Source of the DNA: Bosea sp. ANAM02
GTDB taxonomy: Bacteria > Pseudomonadota > Alphaproteobacteria > Rhizobiales > Beijerinckiaceae
NCBI RefSeq assembly: GCF_011764485.1
Contig: NZ_AP022848.1
Location: forward strand, 2,074,001-2,138,000
Direction: 5' to 3'
Length of the DNA stretch: 64,000 bases
A model generated the notes under the pieces. The model searched no databases. It saw nothing but the letters and a program-made list of their open reading frames with translations, and was not told where the DNA came from. The number at the start of each line of letters is the position of its first letter. Positions within the stretch are counted from its first letter, which is position 1. Positions 8,008-17,093 of this stretch are shown here, piece by piece. A program made the position numbers and the translations under genes.

Positions 8008-8732
8008 ACGATGGCGTGGAGAACAGCACGATCATTCGGCTGTCACGGATCGATGCCCGCGTCGAGCCTTACGATTGGGCTTTCGCGCGCGAGAACGCCG
8101 CCCTGATCGTGGCGCATTGGGCGGAGATCAGCGCCGATAAGCCGGCGATGTTCAATGGCCGCGTCATGCTGCAGCATCGCGCCGCGATCCGCGACGGGGT
8201 GTTCGAGGCCGGCTATTTCGAGACCGACTATGCGGCTTTCATGACCTGGCGCGACCTCGGTCATCCCGGTCCGATCATCCGCAACGGCTTCGCGATGGCG
8301 GCGCTCATGGCCAATGACGGCGCCTTTCTCTGCGGCAAGATGGGCGACCACACCGCCAATGCCGGCAAGGTCTATTTCGCCGCCGGCACGCCCGACCGCG
8401 ACGACGCCCGGCCCGACGGCACGCTCGACCTCGCCGGCAGCGTCACCCGCGAGCTCGGCGAGGAGACGGGCCTGCGCGCCGAGGAGCTTCAGGTGGGCGA
8501 GGGCTGGACGGCGCTGATCGAGCAGGGCCGCATCGCCTTCATGCGCGAGGTCAGGATCGACCTGCCGGCCGAGGAGGCGCGAGCGCTGATGCTGGAGCGG
8601 ATGAAGCATCTCGAAGAAGAAGAGCTCTCCGACATCGTCATCGTGCGCAATCTCACCGATACCGAAAAGCACGATATGCCGCCCTTCATGCGCCGCTATC
8701 TCGCACATATCTTCGAGACGGACCGATCCTGA
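8004..8732 (+). CDS. NUDIX hydrolase
   Basis: A 242-residue protein beginning at a GTG that overlaps the PhzF-like stop (GTGA). The NUDIX box is recognisable around residues 140-165 as GTLDLAGSVTRELGEETGL, keeping the RExxEExG core that binds divalent metal and the diphosphate. The N-terminal 110 residues (VEPYDWAFARENAALIVAHW) form a helical extension rather than a second catalytic domain. NUDIX enzymes hydrolyse nucleoside diphosphates linked to other groups; the substrate is unknown. The tight overlap with the PhzF-like gene suggests a shared small-molecule clean-up role, which is inference only. Confidence 0.85.
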   Translation: MNDGVENSTIIRLSRIDARVEPYDWAFARENAALIVAHWAEISADKPAMFNGRVMLQHRAAIRDGVFEAGYFETDYAAFMTWRDLGHPGPIIRNGFAMAALMANDGAFLCGKMGDHTANAGKVYFAAGTPDRDDARPDGTLDLAGSVTRELGEETGLRAEELQVGEGWTALIEQGRIAFMREVRIDLPAEEARALMLERMKHLEEEELSDIVIVRNLTDTEKHDMPPFMRRYLAHIFETDRS

Positions 8733-8740
8733 CCCTTGCG

Positions 8741-8841
8741 GTCATCCCGGACAAGCCGCGTCAGCGGCGCCGATCCGGGATCCATTCCTGAACCGTTCCG
8801 GAATGGATCCCGGGTCTTCGCTTCGCTGCGCCCGGGATGAC
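8741..8841. repeat. Intergenic palindrome, family A (copy 1)
   Basis: GTCATCCCGG at the left and CCGGGATGAC at the right bound two nested hairpins with GATCCGGGATCCATTCC inside. It fills the gap between the NUDIX gene and the M3 peptidase gene. Related copies are at 18609, 24530, 60950 and, in diverged form, 34575 and 37734. Confidence 0.85.
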
Positions 8842-8886
8842 ACGTGCCTGTTCTGACCGACGCCGCGATGTTGAAAGGCCGATAAT

Positions 8887-10962
8887 ATGACCGCCTATCC
8901 CGAAGCCTTGCCCTTGCCGGCCGAAAATCCCTTCGCGACGCGCTGGGAGACGCCGTTCCGGTTGCCGCCCTTCGCCGCGATCAAGCCGGAACATATCCGT
9001 CCGGCTTTCGACGCGGCGCTGGCCAAGCACAAGGCCGAGATCGCGGCGATCGTGGCCGACGAGGCTGCGCCCGATTTCACTAATACGATCGAGGCGCTGG
9101 AGCGGGCAGGCCGCGCGCTCAGCCGCGTCGGCGGCGTGTTCTACAACCTGACCGGCGCCGATACGAACGAGGCCTTGCAGGCGATCGAGCGCGAGATGTC
9201 GCCGATCACCTCGCGGCACTGGTCGGCGATCATGATGGACGAGGGGCTGTTCGCCCGCGTCGACGCCGTCAATGCCAGGCGCGATACGCTCGGTCTCAGC
9301 CCGGAGCAGGCGCGCCTGCTGGAGCGCAGCTACAAGGGCTTCATCCGCTCGGGTGCGAAGCTGAACGCCGAGGACAAGAAGCGCCTCGCCGCGATCAACG
9401 AGCGGCTCGCGGGGCTCGGCACCCAGTTCAGCCAGAACGTGCTGAAGGACGAAGCCTCCTATGCGCTCTTCATCGAAGGCGAGGCGGGTCTGGCCGGTCT
9501 GCCGGAGTTCGTGAAGGCGGCGATGGCGCGTGCGGCTGCCGACCGCGGCAAGCCCGGCCGGCATGCAGTGACGCTGTCGCGCTCGATCATCGAGCCGTTC
9601 CTGACCTTCTCGACCCGGCGCGACCTGCGCGAGCAAGCGTTCATCGCCTGGAGCAGGCGCGGCGAGAATGGGGCTGAGAACGACAACCGTGCCATCGTCG
9701 CCGAGATGGTGAAGCTGCGCGCCGAGAAGGCGAAACTGCTGGGCTATCCGACCTTCGCGCATTTCAAGCTCGACGACGCCATGGCCAAGACGCCGGAGCA
9801 TGTGCGCGGGCTCTTGGAACTGGTCTGGAAGCCGGCCAAGGCGCGCGCGGCCCGCGAGGCGGCCGATCTCGCGGCGCTGGCGCAGAGCGAGGGCGAGAAC
9901 GGCCCGATCCGCCCCTGGGACTGGCGCCATTATGCCGAGAAGGTCCGGCAGAAGACCTATGCGCTCGACGAGGCCGTGCTGAAACAGTATCTGCAGCTCG
10001 ACCGCGTCCGGCAGGCGGCCTTCGACGTCGCCGGCAAGCTGTTCGGGCTGTCCTTCGCGGAGCGGCCGGAGCTTCAGGGCTATCACCCGGACGTGCGCAT
10101 CTTCGAGGTGACGGAGACCGCGAGTGGGCGCCATATCGGCCTGTTCGTCGGCGATTATTTCGCACGGGCCTCGAAGCGTTCCGGCGCCTGGATGAGCGCC
10201 TTCCGCGGGCAGCGCAAGCTCGATGGCGAGACCCGGCCGATCATCGTCAATGTCTGCAATTTCGCCAAGCCGGCCGAGGGCAAGCCGGCGCTGCTCTCGC
10301 TCGACGATGCCCGCACGCTGTTCCACGAATTCGGCCATGCGCTGCACGGGCTGCTCTCGGACGTGACCTACGGCTCGCTGGCGGGCACGTCGGTGGCGCG
10401 CGATTTCGTCGAACTGCCCTCGCAGCTCTACGAGCACTGGTTCATGACCCGAGAGGTGATGCGCGAATATTGCCGCCATGCCGAGACCGGCGAGCCGATC
10501 CCCGAGGCGCTGATCGAGAAGATCGAGAAGGCCCAGACGTTCAATCAGGGCTTCGCCACGGTGGAATACACCTCCTCGGCGCTGGTCGATCTGGCCTTCC
10601 ATTCGCTGGAAGCGCCGGCGGCGGTCGATCCGCTCGCTTTCGAGGCGGCGGAATTGGCCCGCCTCGGCATGCCCGCCGAGATCACGATGCGGCATCGCAC
10701 GCCGCATTTCACCCATGTCTTCTCGGGCGACGGCTATTCGGCGGGCTACTACAGCTATCTCTGGTCCGAGGTGATGGATGCCGACGCCTTCAACGCCTTC
10801 ACCGAGACCGGCGACGTGTTTTCGCCCGCCGTGGCGGAAAAGCTGAAGCGCTACATCTATTCGGCGGGCGACACGCGCGACGCGGCCGAGGCCTATACGC
10901 TCTTCCGTGGCCGCCTGCCGACGCCGGATGCGCTGCTGGAGAAGCGGGGGCTGGCGGCGTAA
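8887..10962 (+). CDS. M3-family zinc metallopeptidase (oligopeptidase A / peptidyl-dipeptidase Dcp-like)
   Basis: A 691-residue cytosolic thimet-type oligopeptidase. The zinc site is TLFHEFGHALHG with HEFGH at residues 480-484. The third ligand is Glu509 in ARDFVELPSQLYEHW, the M3 spacing. The C-terminal substrate-binding stretch HVFSGDGYSAGYYSYLWSE is also typical. Length is that of PrlC and Dcp (about 680 residues). It would degrade short peptides, including cleaved signal peptides, in the cytoplasm. There is no signal peptide. The gene stands alone, bounded by family A and family E intergenic repeats. Choosing between OpdA and Dcp needs an alignment. Confidence 0.94.
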   Translation: MTAYPEALPLPAENPFATRWETPFRLPPFAAIKPEHIRPAFDAALAKHKAEIAAIVADEAAPDFTNTIEALERAGRALSRVGGVFYNLTGADTNEALQAIEREMSPITSRHWSAIMMDEGLFARVDAVNARRDTLGLSPEQARLLERSYKGFIRSGAKLNAEDKKRLAAINERLAGLGTQFSQNVLKDEASYALFIEGEAGLAGLPEFVKAAMARAAADRGKPGRHAVTLSRSIIEPFLTFSTRRDLREQAFIAWSRRGENGAENDNRAIVAEMVKLRAEKAKLLGYPTFAHFKLDDAMAKTPEHVRGLLELVWKPAKARAAREAADLAALAQSEGENGPIRPWDWRHYAEKVRQKTYALDEAVLKQYLQLDRVRQAAFDVAGKLFGLSFAERPELQGYHPDVRIFEVTETASGRHIGLFVGDYFARASKRSGAWMSAFRGQRKLDGETRPIIVNVCNFAKPAEGKPALLSLDDARTLFHEFGHALHGLLSDVTYGSLAGTSVARDFVELPSQLYEHWFMTREVMREYCRHAETGEPIPEALIEKIEKAQTFNQGFATVEYTSSALVDLAFHSLEAPAAVDPLAFEAAELARLGMPAEITMRHRTPHFTHVFSGDGYSAGYYSYLWSEVMDADAFNAFTETGDVFSPAVAEKLKRYIYSAGDTRDAAEAYTLFRGRLPTPDALLEKRGLAA

Positions 10963-10973
10963 CCGCGCAGCCC

Positions 10974-11064
10974 GTCATGGTCGGGCTGGTCCCGACCACC
11001 CCCGTCTTCCTTTGGCGAGGGCAGTGTTCAAGACGTGGATGCTCGCCACAAGGGCGAGCATGAC
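10974..11064. repeat. Intergenic repeat, family E (copy 1)
   Basis: A 91-base element running from GTCATGGTCGGG to GGGCGAGCATGAC. It is an inverted copy of the 91-base element at 59311-59401. The two ends are not complementary to each other along their full length, but each end forms its own small hairpin. Confidence 0.8.
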
Positions 11065-11076
11065 GGCGGAACGGGC

Positions 11077-11421
11077 TCAGCCCGGATAACCGAACTTCGC
11101 CTTGGTCGCGCGGATCTGGCCGATCGCGCCGGCTTCGTTCCCGCCCGAGCAGGTCGTGCGGGCGCGCGAAATCTCGCCGCTGACCCGGTCATGCACACCC
11201 TTGGTGGTGTGGCCGGTCGCGAGATCGTTGTCGATCACCGCCTGGAAGCGCTCGACCTCACCTGAACAGCCGGTCCCCGACGGCATGCGGAAGGTGTTCG
11301 GCGTCACGCCGGGCGCGGCCTGCGAAGGCGGCGGGGCCGGGGGCGGGCCGCCCGATGGCGTCTGGCAGGCCGAGAGCAGGAGCGCGGCGAAAGCCGGGGC
11401 GAGAAGGGTTGAGACGCGCAT
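11077..11421 (-). CDS. Small putative lipoprotein
   Basis: A 114-residue protein. The start at 11421 gives an ideal lipoprotein signal, MRVSTLLAPAFAALLLSAC, with lipobox LLSAC and lipidated Cys19, and a GGAG lies upstream. After a Pro-rich linker (PSGGPPPAPPPSQ), the mature domain of about 70 residues holds two cysteines (GTGCSGEV and ARTTCSGG) and reads like a small periplasmic or outer-membrane-anchored domain. I do not recognise the domain. In-frame starts further upstream would bury the signal peptide and are rejected. The neighbouring DUF1275 gene lies 64 bases upstream on the same strand and could be cotranscribed. Confidence 0.75.
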   Translation of the reverse strand: MRVSTLLAPAFAALLLSACQTPSGGPPPAPPPSQAAPGVTPNTFRMPSGTGCSGEVERFQAVIDNDLATGHTTKGVHDRVSGEISRARTTCSGGNEAGAIGQIRATKAKFGYPG

Positions 11422-11485
11422 CGGGAAAGCTCCGGCTGATCGTCCGCGAAACATGACCGATTCCTCCGGCCCGGCAAAGCCGCCG

Positions 11486-12127
11486 TCAGTCGCGCTCGGG
11501 CATGAAGAGCGCGACCATGGTGAAGAGGGCCGCCGCACCGGCGGCCAGCCAGATCGCGTCGAGCCCGATGCGGCCATGCGCGACGGCGCCGGCAACCGCG
11601 CCGCTGAGCAGGCCGAGCCAGAGCACGAAATGGCGCAGGAAGGCGAGCTTCGGCCCGCCGAGCAGGGCGCCGGCGATGCGCTGACCCATCTTCACCAGCG
11701 TGCCGGTCATGTAGGTCAGGCCGATCGTGACCTCGCCGTCGCGCTGGAAGACGCTGTTCTCCGCGCCCATCGCCATGGCGAGCACGCCGGCGCCGGCCAC
11801 GCCGAACCCGATCGTATCGAGGCCCGCCGAAACCAGGAGAGCAAGGGTGACGAAGGCGAGCACCGCCGCCTTGCGCTGGCGCGCGGCGAAATGCCCGGCA
11901 AGCGAGCCGCCGACGACGCCGAGCACGAAGAGCCCGAGGATCGTGGCGGCGAGCAGGATGCCGCCGGCATGCCGGCCGGCGAGCTCGATGGCGAAGCGGG
12001 TGGTGTTGCCGCTCATGAAGGAGACGAAGAAGCCGCCGAGGCTGAGGAAGCCGAGCGCATCGACGAAGCCGGCGAGGCCCGACAGGCAGAAGGCGAGGCC
12101 GATGACAGGGCGGTCATAGCGCATCAT
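11486..12127 (-). CDS. YoaK-family (DUF1275) membrane protein
   Basis: A 213-residue integral membrane protein with about six hydrophobic segments. The family signature at the start is clear: GLAFCLSGLAGFVDALGFL followed by FFVSFMSGNTTRFAIELAG, and GLTYMTGTLVKMGQRIAGAL occurs in the second half. The start was placed at the double methionine at 12127, because earlier in-frame codons encode a polar, non-conserved stretch. YoaK/DUF1275 proteins are inner-membrane proteins of undefined transport or other function. The gene shares its upstream region divergently with the leuA leader region. Confidence 0.88.
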   Translation of the reverse strand: MMRYDRPVIGLAFCLSGLAGFVDALGFLSLGGFFVSFMSGNTTRFAIELAGRHAGGILLAATILGLFVLGVVGGSLAGHFAARQRKAAVLAFVTLALLVSAGLDTIGFGVAGAGVLAMAMGAENSVFQRDGEVTIGLTYMTGTLVKMGQRIAGALLGGPKLAFLRHFVLWLGLLSGAVAGAVAHGRIGLDAIWLAAGAAALFTMVALFMPERD

Positions 12128-12366
12128 GGGGCGGCGCTCCGGCGATCCAGGCCGGTTGCCGACGCTGCGCGATCCCGGCCGAATCACGCATCGCCATTCT
12201 AATTCACAGATGCTGTGCGTTCTTATTTCCGGCATGCATGAGACATATGCTTGCGCCTCGCCCGCGCTTTCGGTTACACCCTGTCCCGTCGATTTGAGGA
12301 ACGCCTGTGGTTTCGACCGCCCGCCATGACCTGACGAAGGACTGCGCCGCTGCGCAGGTCGTCGGC

Positions 12367-12423
12367 ATGCGCGCCCGCGCTCCGTTCTCGCTTCTCGGCC
12401 TTCTTCTCCTTAGCTGCCCCTGA
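12367..12423 (+). CDS. Candidate leuA leader peptide (18 codons, Leu-rich)
   Basis: A short frame, MRARAPFSLLGLLLLSCP then TGA, lies 116 bases before leuA with a modest AGGT upstream. Six of its eighteen codons are leucine, clustered as CTT CTC GGC CTT CTT CTC CTT. That pattern is expected of an attenuation leader that senses charged tRNA-Leu in front of the first committed leucine-pathway gene. Its stop codon lies inside the left arm of a perfect eight-base stem at 12417-12458. I infer function from codon content, position and stem overlap. The peptide is too short for any homology argument. Confidence 0.7.
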   Translation: MRARAPFSLLGLLLLSCP

Positions 12424-12458
12424 GGGCCGGCCGGGCATGCTGCCTGGGCGCTCAGGGG
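12417..12458 (+). promoter_or_regulatory. Stem-loop of the putative leuA attenuator
   Basis: CCCCTGAG at 12417-12424 pairs perfectly with CTCAGGGG at 12451-12458. An inner hairpin, CCGGGCA (12431) with TGCCTGG (12441), contains one G-U pair. The left arm covers the leader stop codon, so ribosome position on the leucine codons would control whether the stem forms. No strong T tract follows, so the mechanism may differ from classic terminator attenuation. Confidence 0.55.
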
Positions 12459-12539
12459 ACTGACGAGAACCGCCGACAGAAAACCCAGCGCCCGCCTTTT
12501 CCAGAATTCCGCGGCGCGCCGACACCCGGAAGCAGAATC

Positions 12540-14117
<1,578 letters not shown>

Positions 14118-14151
14118 GAGGGGCTGTCGAGGGGCGCCCTTATGAAAGGGT

Positions 14152-14312
14152 GTCATCCCGTGCGCGCTGCAGCGTGAAACGCTGCGGCGCAGACACGGGA
14201 CCGCGTGACGATTGGGGCTCCCTTCCTGAAGCGCTCCGCAAAGGCTCCTCTTCCTGAGGACGGTCCCGTGTCTGCGCAGCGGCATTCCATGCCGCAGCGC
14301 GCACGGGATGAC
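14152..14312. repeat. Long intergenic palindrome, family B (copy 1)
   Basis: The ends GTCATCCCGTGCGCGCTGC and GCAGCGCGCACGGGATGAC are reverse complements, and the inner blocks GCAGACACGGGACCG and CGGTCCCGTGTCTGCGC also pair. A near-identical element in opposite orientation lies at 27393-27554. It occupies most of the 392-base gap between leuA and the permease gene. Confidence 0.85.
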
Positions 14313-14509
14313 CCGTGCTCTTTGATTCCGGTGGATGACGCCGGCGCGATCTGGCGCCGGCTCGGTTTTTGCTTTCATCTGCGCTTCCGGTGCGGTCGCT
14401 CCCCCGGCGACCTGGAGCGACGCTCCAGGCTTCCTGGCGACGATCGCGTTTGATCGTCTTTGCCCGATTCCGTGCAAAACGACGCGATCTTTGGGGGAGC
14501 ACGCTGCCG

Positions 14510-15781
14510 ATGGGCTATTTTCCGAACTGGACACTGAAAACCTCCGGCGCCGTGCTGCCGGACGAGCGGCTGCCGACCGGCCAGACGGTGATCGCCGGCC
14601 TGCAGCATGTCGTCGCCATGTTCGGCTCGACCGTGCTGGCGCCGGTGCTGATGGGCTTCGACCCGAATGTCGCGATCTTCTTCTCAGGAATAGCGACGCT
14701 GCTGTTCTTCGTGATCACGCGCGGGCAGTTGCCGAGCTATCTCGGTTCCTCCTTCGCCTTCATCGGTGTCGTCATCGCCGCGACGGGCTATGCCGGCTCC
14801 GGGCCCAATCCGAATATCGGCGTGGCGCTCGGCGGCATCATCGCCTGCGGCGCGGTCTATGCGATGATCGGCCTGATCGTACAGGGCGTCGGCACGGCCT
14901 GGATCGAGAAGCTGCTGCCCCCAGTCGTGACAGGTGCCGTGGTGGCTGCGATCGGCCTCAACCTCACTTCTGTCGCGATCAACATGATCTCGGCCAGCCC
15001 CTATACCAAGTGGATCGCGCTGTTCACGGTGATCTCCGTGGCGCTGGTCGCGGTCTATGGTCGCGGACTGCCGCAGCGGCTGCCGGTGCTGATTGGCGGG
15101 CTCGCGGCCTACATCCTCTACGCGCTGACGGCGTCGAGTTTCGGCGCGCCGACGATCGATTTCGGCAAGATCGGCGCCGCCGCCTGGTTCGGCCTGCCGC
15201 GATTCGTGGCGCCGGTCTTCGAGATGAAGGCGATCACGCTCATCGTGCCGGTGGCGATCATCCTGGTCGCGGAGAATCTCGGCCATATCAAGGGCATCTC
15301 GGTGATGACCGGGCGCAATTTCGACCACCTGATCGGCCGCGGCTTCTTCGCCGACGGGCTCGGCACCATGATCGCCGGCTCGGGCGGCGGCACGGGCGTC
15401 ACGACCTATGCCGAGAACATGGGCGTGATGGCGGTGACGAGGGTCTATTCGACGCTGGTCTTCGTCGCGGCCGGCATTATCGCCTTGCTGCTCGGCTTCT
15501 CGCCGAAGTTCGGCGCGGTGATCGGCACGATCCCCGTTGCGGTGCTGGGCGGCCTCGCGGTCGTGGTCTTCGGCCTGATCGCCGCGACCGCCGGCCGGAT
15601 CTGGGTCGAGAACAAGGTCGATTTCTCCGAGCCGAAGAACCTGATCACGGTGGCGACCGCGCTGATTCTCGGCGCGGGCGACCTGAAGCTGCCGATCTTC
15701 GGCTACGAGCTCGGCGGGATCGGCACCGCGACCTTCGGCGCGATCGTGCTCTATCACCTGCTGAATCGCCGTACGGCCTGA
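14510..15781 (+). CDS. NCS2-family uracil/xanthine permease (UraA-like)
   Basis: A 423-residue inner-membrane nucleobase symporter. The ATG at 14510 follows GGGGGAG at 14493-14499 and begins MGYFPNWTLKTSGAVLPDER, so the longer in-frame extension upstream is rejected. About 12-14 hydrophobic helices are present. NCS2 signatures include GLQHVVAMFGSTVLAPVLMG near the N-terminus and GTGVTTYAENMGVMAVTRV near residue 300, the latter close to the UraA/RutG pattern and favouring uracil over xanthine. It probably imports uracil with protons. Gene order gives no pathway link, and a stem-loop terminator follows directly. Confidence 0.92.
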   Translation: MGYFPNWTLKTSGAVLPDERLPTGQTVIAGLQHVVAMFGSTVLAPVLMGFDPNVAIFFSGIATLLFFVITRGQLPSYLGSSFAFIGVVIAATGYAGSGPNPNIGVALGGIIACGAVYAMIGLIVQGVGTAWIEKLLPPVVTGAVVAAIGLNLTSVAINMISASPYTKWIALFTVISVALVAVYGRGLPQRLPVLIGGLAAYILYALTASSFGAPTIDFGKIGAAAWFGLPRFVAPVFEMKAITLIVPVAIILVAENLGHIKGISVMTGRNFDHLIGRGFFADGLGTMIAGSGGGTGVTTYAENMGVMAVTRVYSTLVFVAAGIIALLLGFSPKFGAVIGTIPVAVLGGLAVVVFGLIAATAGRIWVENKVDFSEPKNLITVATALILGAGDLKLPIFGYELGGIGTATFGAIVLYHLLNRRTA

Positions 15782-15789
15782 CAATCCAC

Positions 15790-15817
15790 AGCGCGGCGAA
15801 GCCTTTTTCGCCGCGCT
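15790..15817 (+). terminator. Stem-loop terminator after the uraA-like gene
   Basis: AGCGCGGCGAA pairs with TTCGCCGCGCT (eleven bases) around a six-base loop, nine bases after the stop. The following T tract is short. Confidence 0.65.
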
Positions 15818-15920
15818 TGAAAAAACTGTCACAGATGGGTGGACAGGGGGCGGGGCCTTTGCTACACGCCCCCTGCCTGACGCGGCCAACGCCGCTGACC
15901 GGCGGCGCTTCGTGGCGTAT

Positions 15921-15996
<76 letters not shown>

Positions 15997-16092
15997 CGAC
16001 CTCAAATTCCTGACATCGTTGAACAGATGCCTCGCCGAAGCGAGCGGCAGCCAAACGGTCTCTGCCGCCCGTCCTGCGTCAGCGGGTGAAGC

Positions 16093-16431
16093 TCAGCGAG
16101 CGGCGGCTAGCGCCGCGATCATGCCCGTGATGCTGTTGATCAGGATGAACTGATTGTCGACCCTGACCCAGCGCTGGCCGCGGCCCGGCGCGCGCAGATG
16201 ATAGCGGTGATAATCCCGCACATAGCTATGTCGATACTGCCGGGGCAGGGCGTGCCCGCGCGCCCAGCGGTCCTTCCGGACGATGACCTTCTTGGTCACA
16301 TGCTTTTCGACATGAACCGGGCCATGACGAGCCGGGCCGTGATGCGGCGCCCGGTAAGATTGGGCCAAGCTTGGCGCGATCGATCCGAGTAGAATGGCGC
16401 CGGAAATCGTCGCAACGATCATCTTTCTCAT
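16093..16431 (-). CDS. RcnB-like small periplasmic protein
   Basis: A 112-residue protein started at 16431, where AGGAG lies eight bases upstream and MRKMIVATISGAILLGSIAPSLAQ makes a clean signal peptide. The mature part is rich in His, Arg and Tyr (HHGPARHGPVHVEKHVTKK). It ends in the RcnB-family domain: ALPRQYRHSYVRDYHRYHL, then RGQRWVRVDNQFILIN. RcnB in E. coli modulates nickel and cobalt efflux from the periplasm, but the many alphaproteobacterial relatives lack assigned roles. No RcnA-like efflux gene is present nearby, so metal function here is only a possibility. Confidence 0.82.
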   Translation of the reverse strand: MRKMIVATISGAILLGSIAPSLAQSYRAPHHGPARHGPVHVEKHVTKKVIVRKDRWARGHALPRQYRHSYVRDYHRYHLRAPGRGQRWVRVDNQFILINSITGMIAALAAAR

Positions 16432-16829
16432 CGTATTTCTCCTGTTGTCGATGGATCCATCGTGATATTTTCTCGCTAAACGGAAGATGAACGACAGCAT
16501 TAAATCTCGGTAATGTCGCGTTCATTTGGAGAAGGCTTTCGATCCACCCCTCGATCATGTTCATGGTGCGCGGGCATGCGTTCCCCATGCTGTCGCTTTG
16601 CGAATAGGCGATCGGGCTATCGTTCGCTTGAGATGATGGCGGAGCGAGCAGGATTTCGCGTTCCGGCATTCGTCCTGCCGATCCCGCCATTTCGTGGGAA
16701 AGCCCTGCGCAGTGCTGCGGCCACCGGGCCATGGGAATGCTCCACGCCTGCGGAGCAAGCCGCATTTCTCCGGGTGCGAGGGAGCTTTCGGGCTCTCGGG
16801 GCGTTGCTGTCCGAAAGGACAGGTTTCAC
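16432..16829. other. Intergenic stretch with no recognised content
   Basis: This 398-base gap lies between the divergently arranged RcnB-like gene and the Pro-rich protein gene. Short open frames exist on both strands, but none has a good ribosome site, signal sequence or recognisable protein pattern. I see no repeat family member here. Confidence 0.5.
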
Positions 16830-17087
16830 ATGATGCAAATCGCCCGAGGCCTTGCGGCCGCTCCCGGCAACACGCCGGCTATTCCAAATCCACCGCCCGA
16901 GGCCCCGCCGTTGACGCCGAGCGAGGTTCCGCCGGCCCCGCCGGTCGAAGCGCCGCCGGACGAGGAGCCGCAGGGCATCCCGACCGAGCCGCCGCCGGAA
17001 CTGCCGCCGAATGCGCCGCCGGAGGCTCCCCCGGCGACGCCGATCGACCTGCCGCCGGGGCGCGATCCGCGCCAGCCGCAGGAGTAA
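16830..17087 (+). CDS. Small proline-rich hypothetical protein
   Basis: An 85-residue protein with start MMQIARGLAAAPGN, chosen because AAAGGACAGG lies just upstream. After a short N-terminus, nearly everything is low-complexity Pro/Glu/Ala sequence with repeated PPEAPP, PPAPP and PPEL units, ending GRDPRQPQE. There is no signal peptide or membrane helix, so it is either cytosolic and disordered or an artefact of GC-rich sequence. The regular repeat phase and ribosome site favour a real gene. It ends six bases before the convergent M20 peptidase gene. I cannot assign a function. Confidence 0.5.
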   Translation: MMQIARGLAAAPGNTPAIPNPPPEAPPLTPSEVPPAPPVEAPPDEEPQGIPTEPPPELPPNAPPEAPPATPIDLPPGRDPRQPQE

Positions 17088-17093
17088 TCGCGC

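Noticed and set aside
16513..16833. Possible 106-residue gene upstream of the Pro-rich protein
   Set aside because: No ribosome site, no signal or domain, and odd amino-acid composition. I treat the stretch as noncoding.
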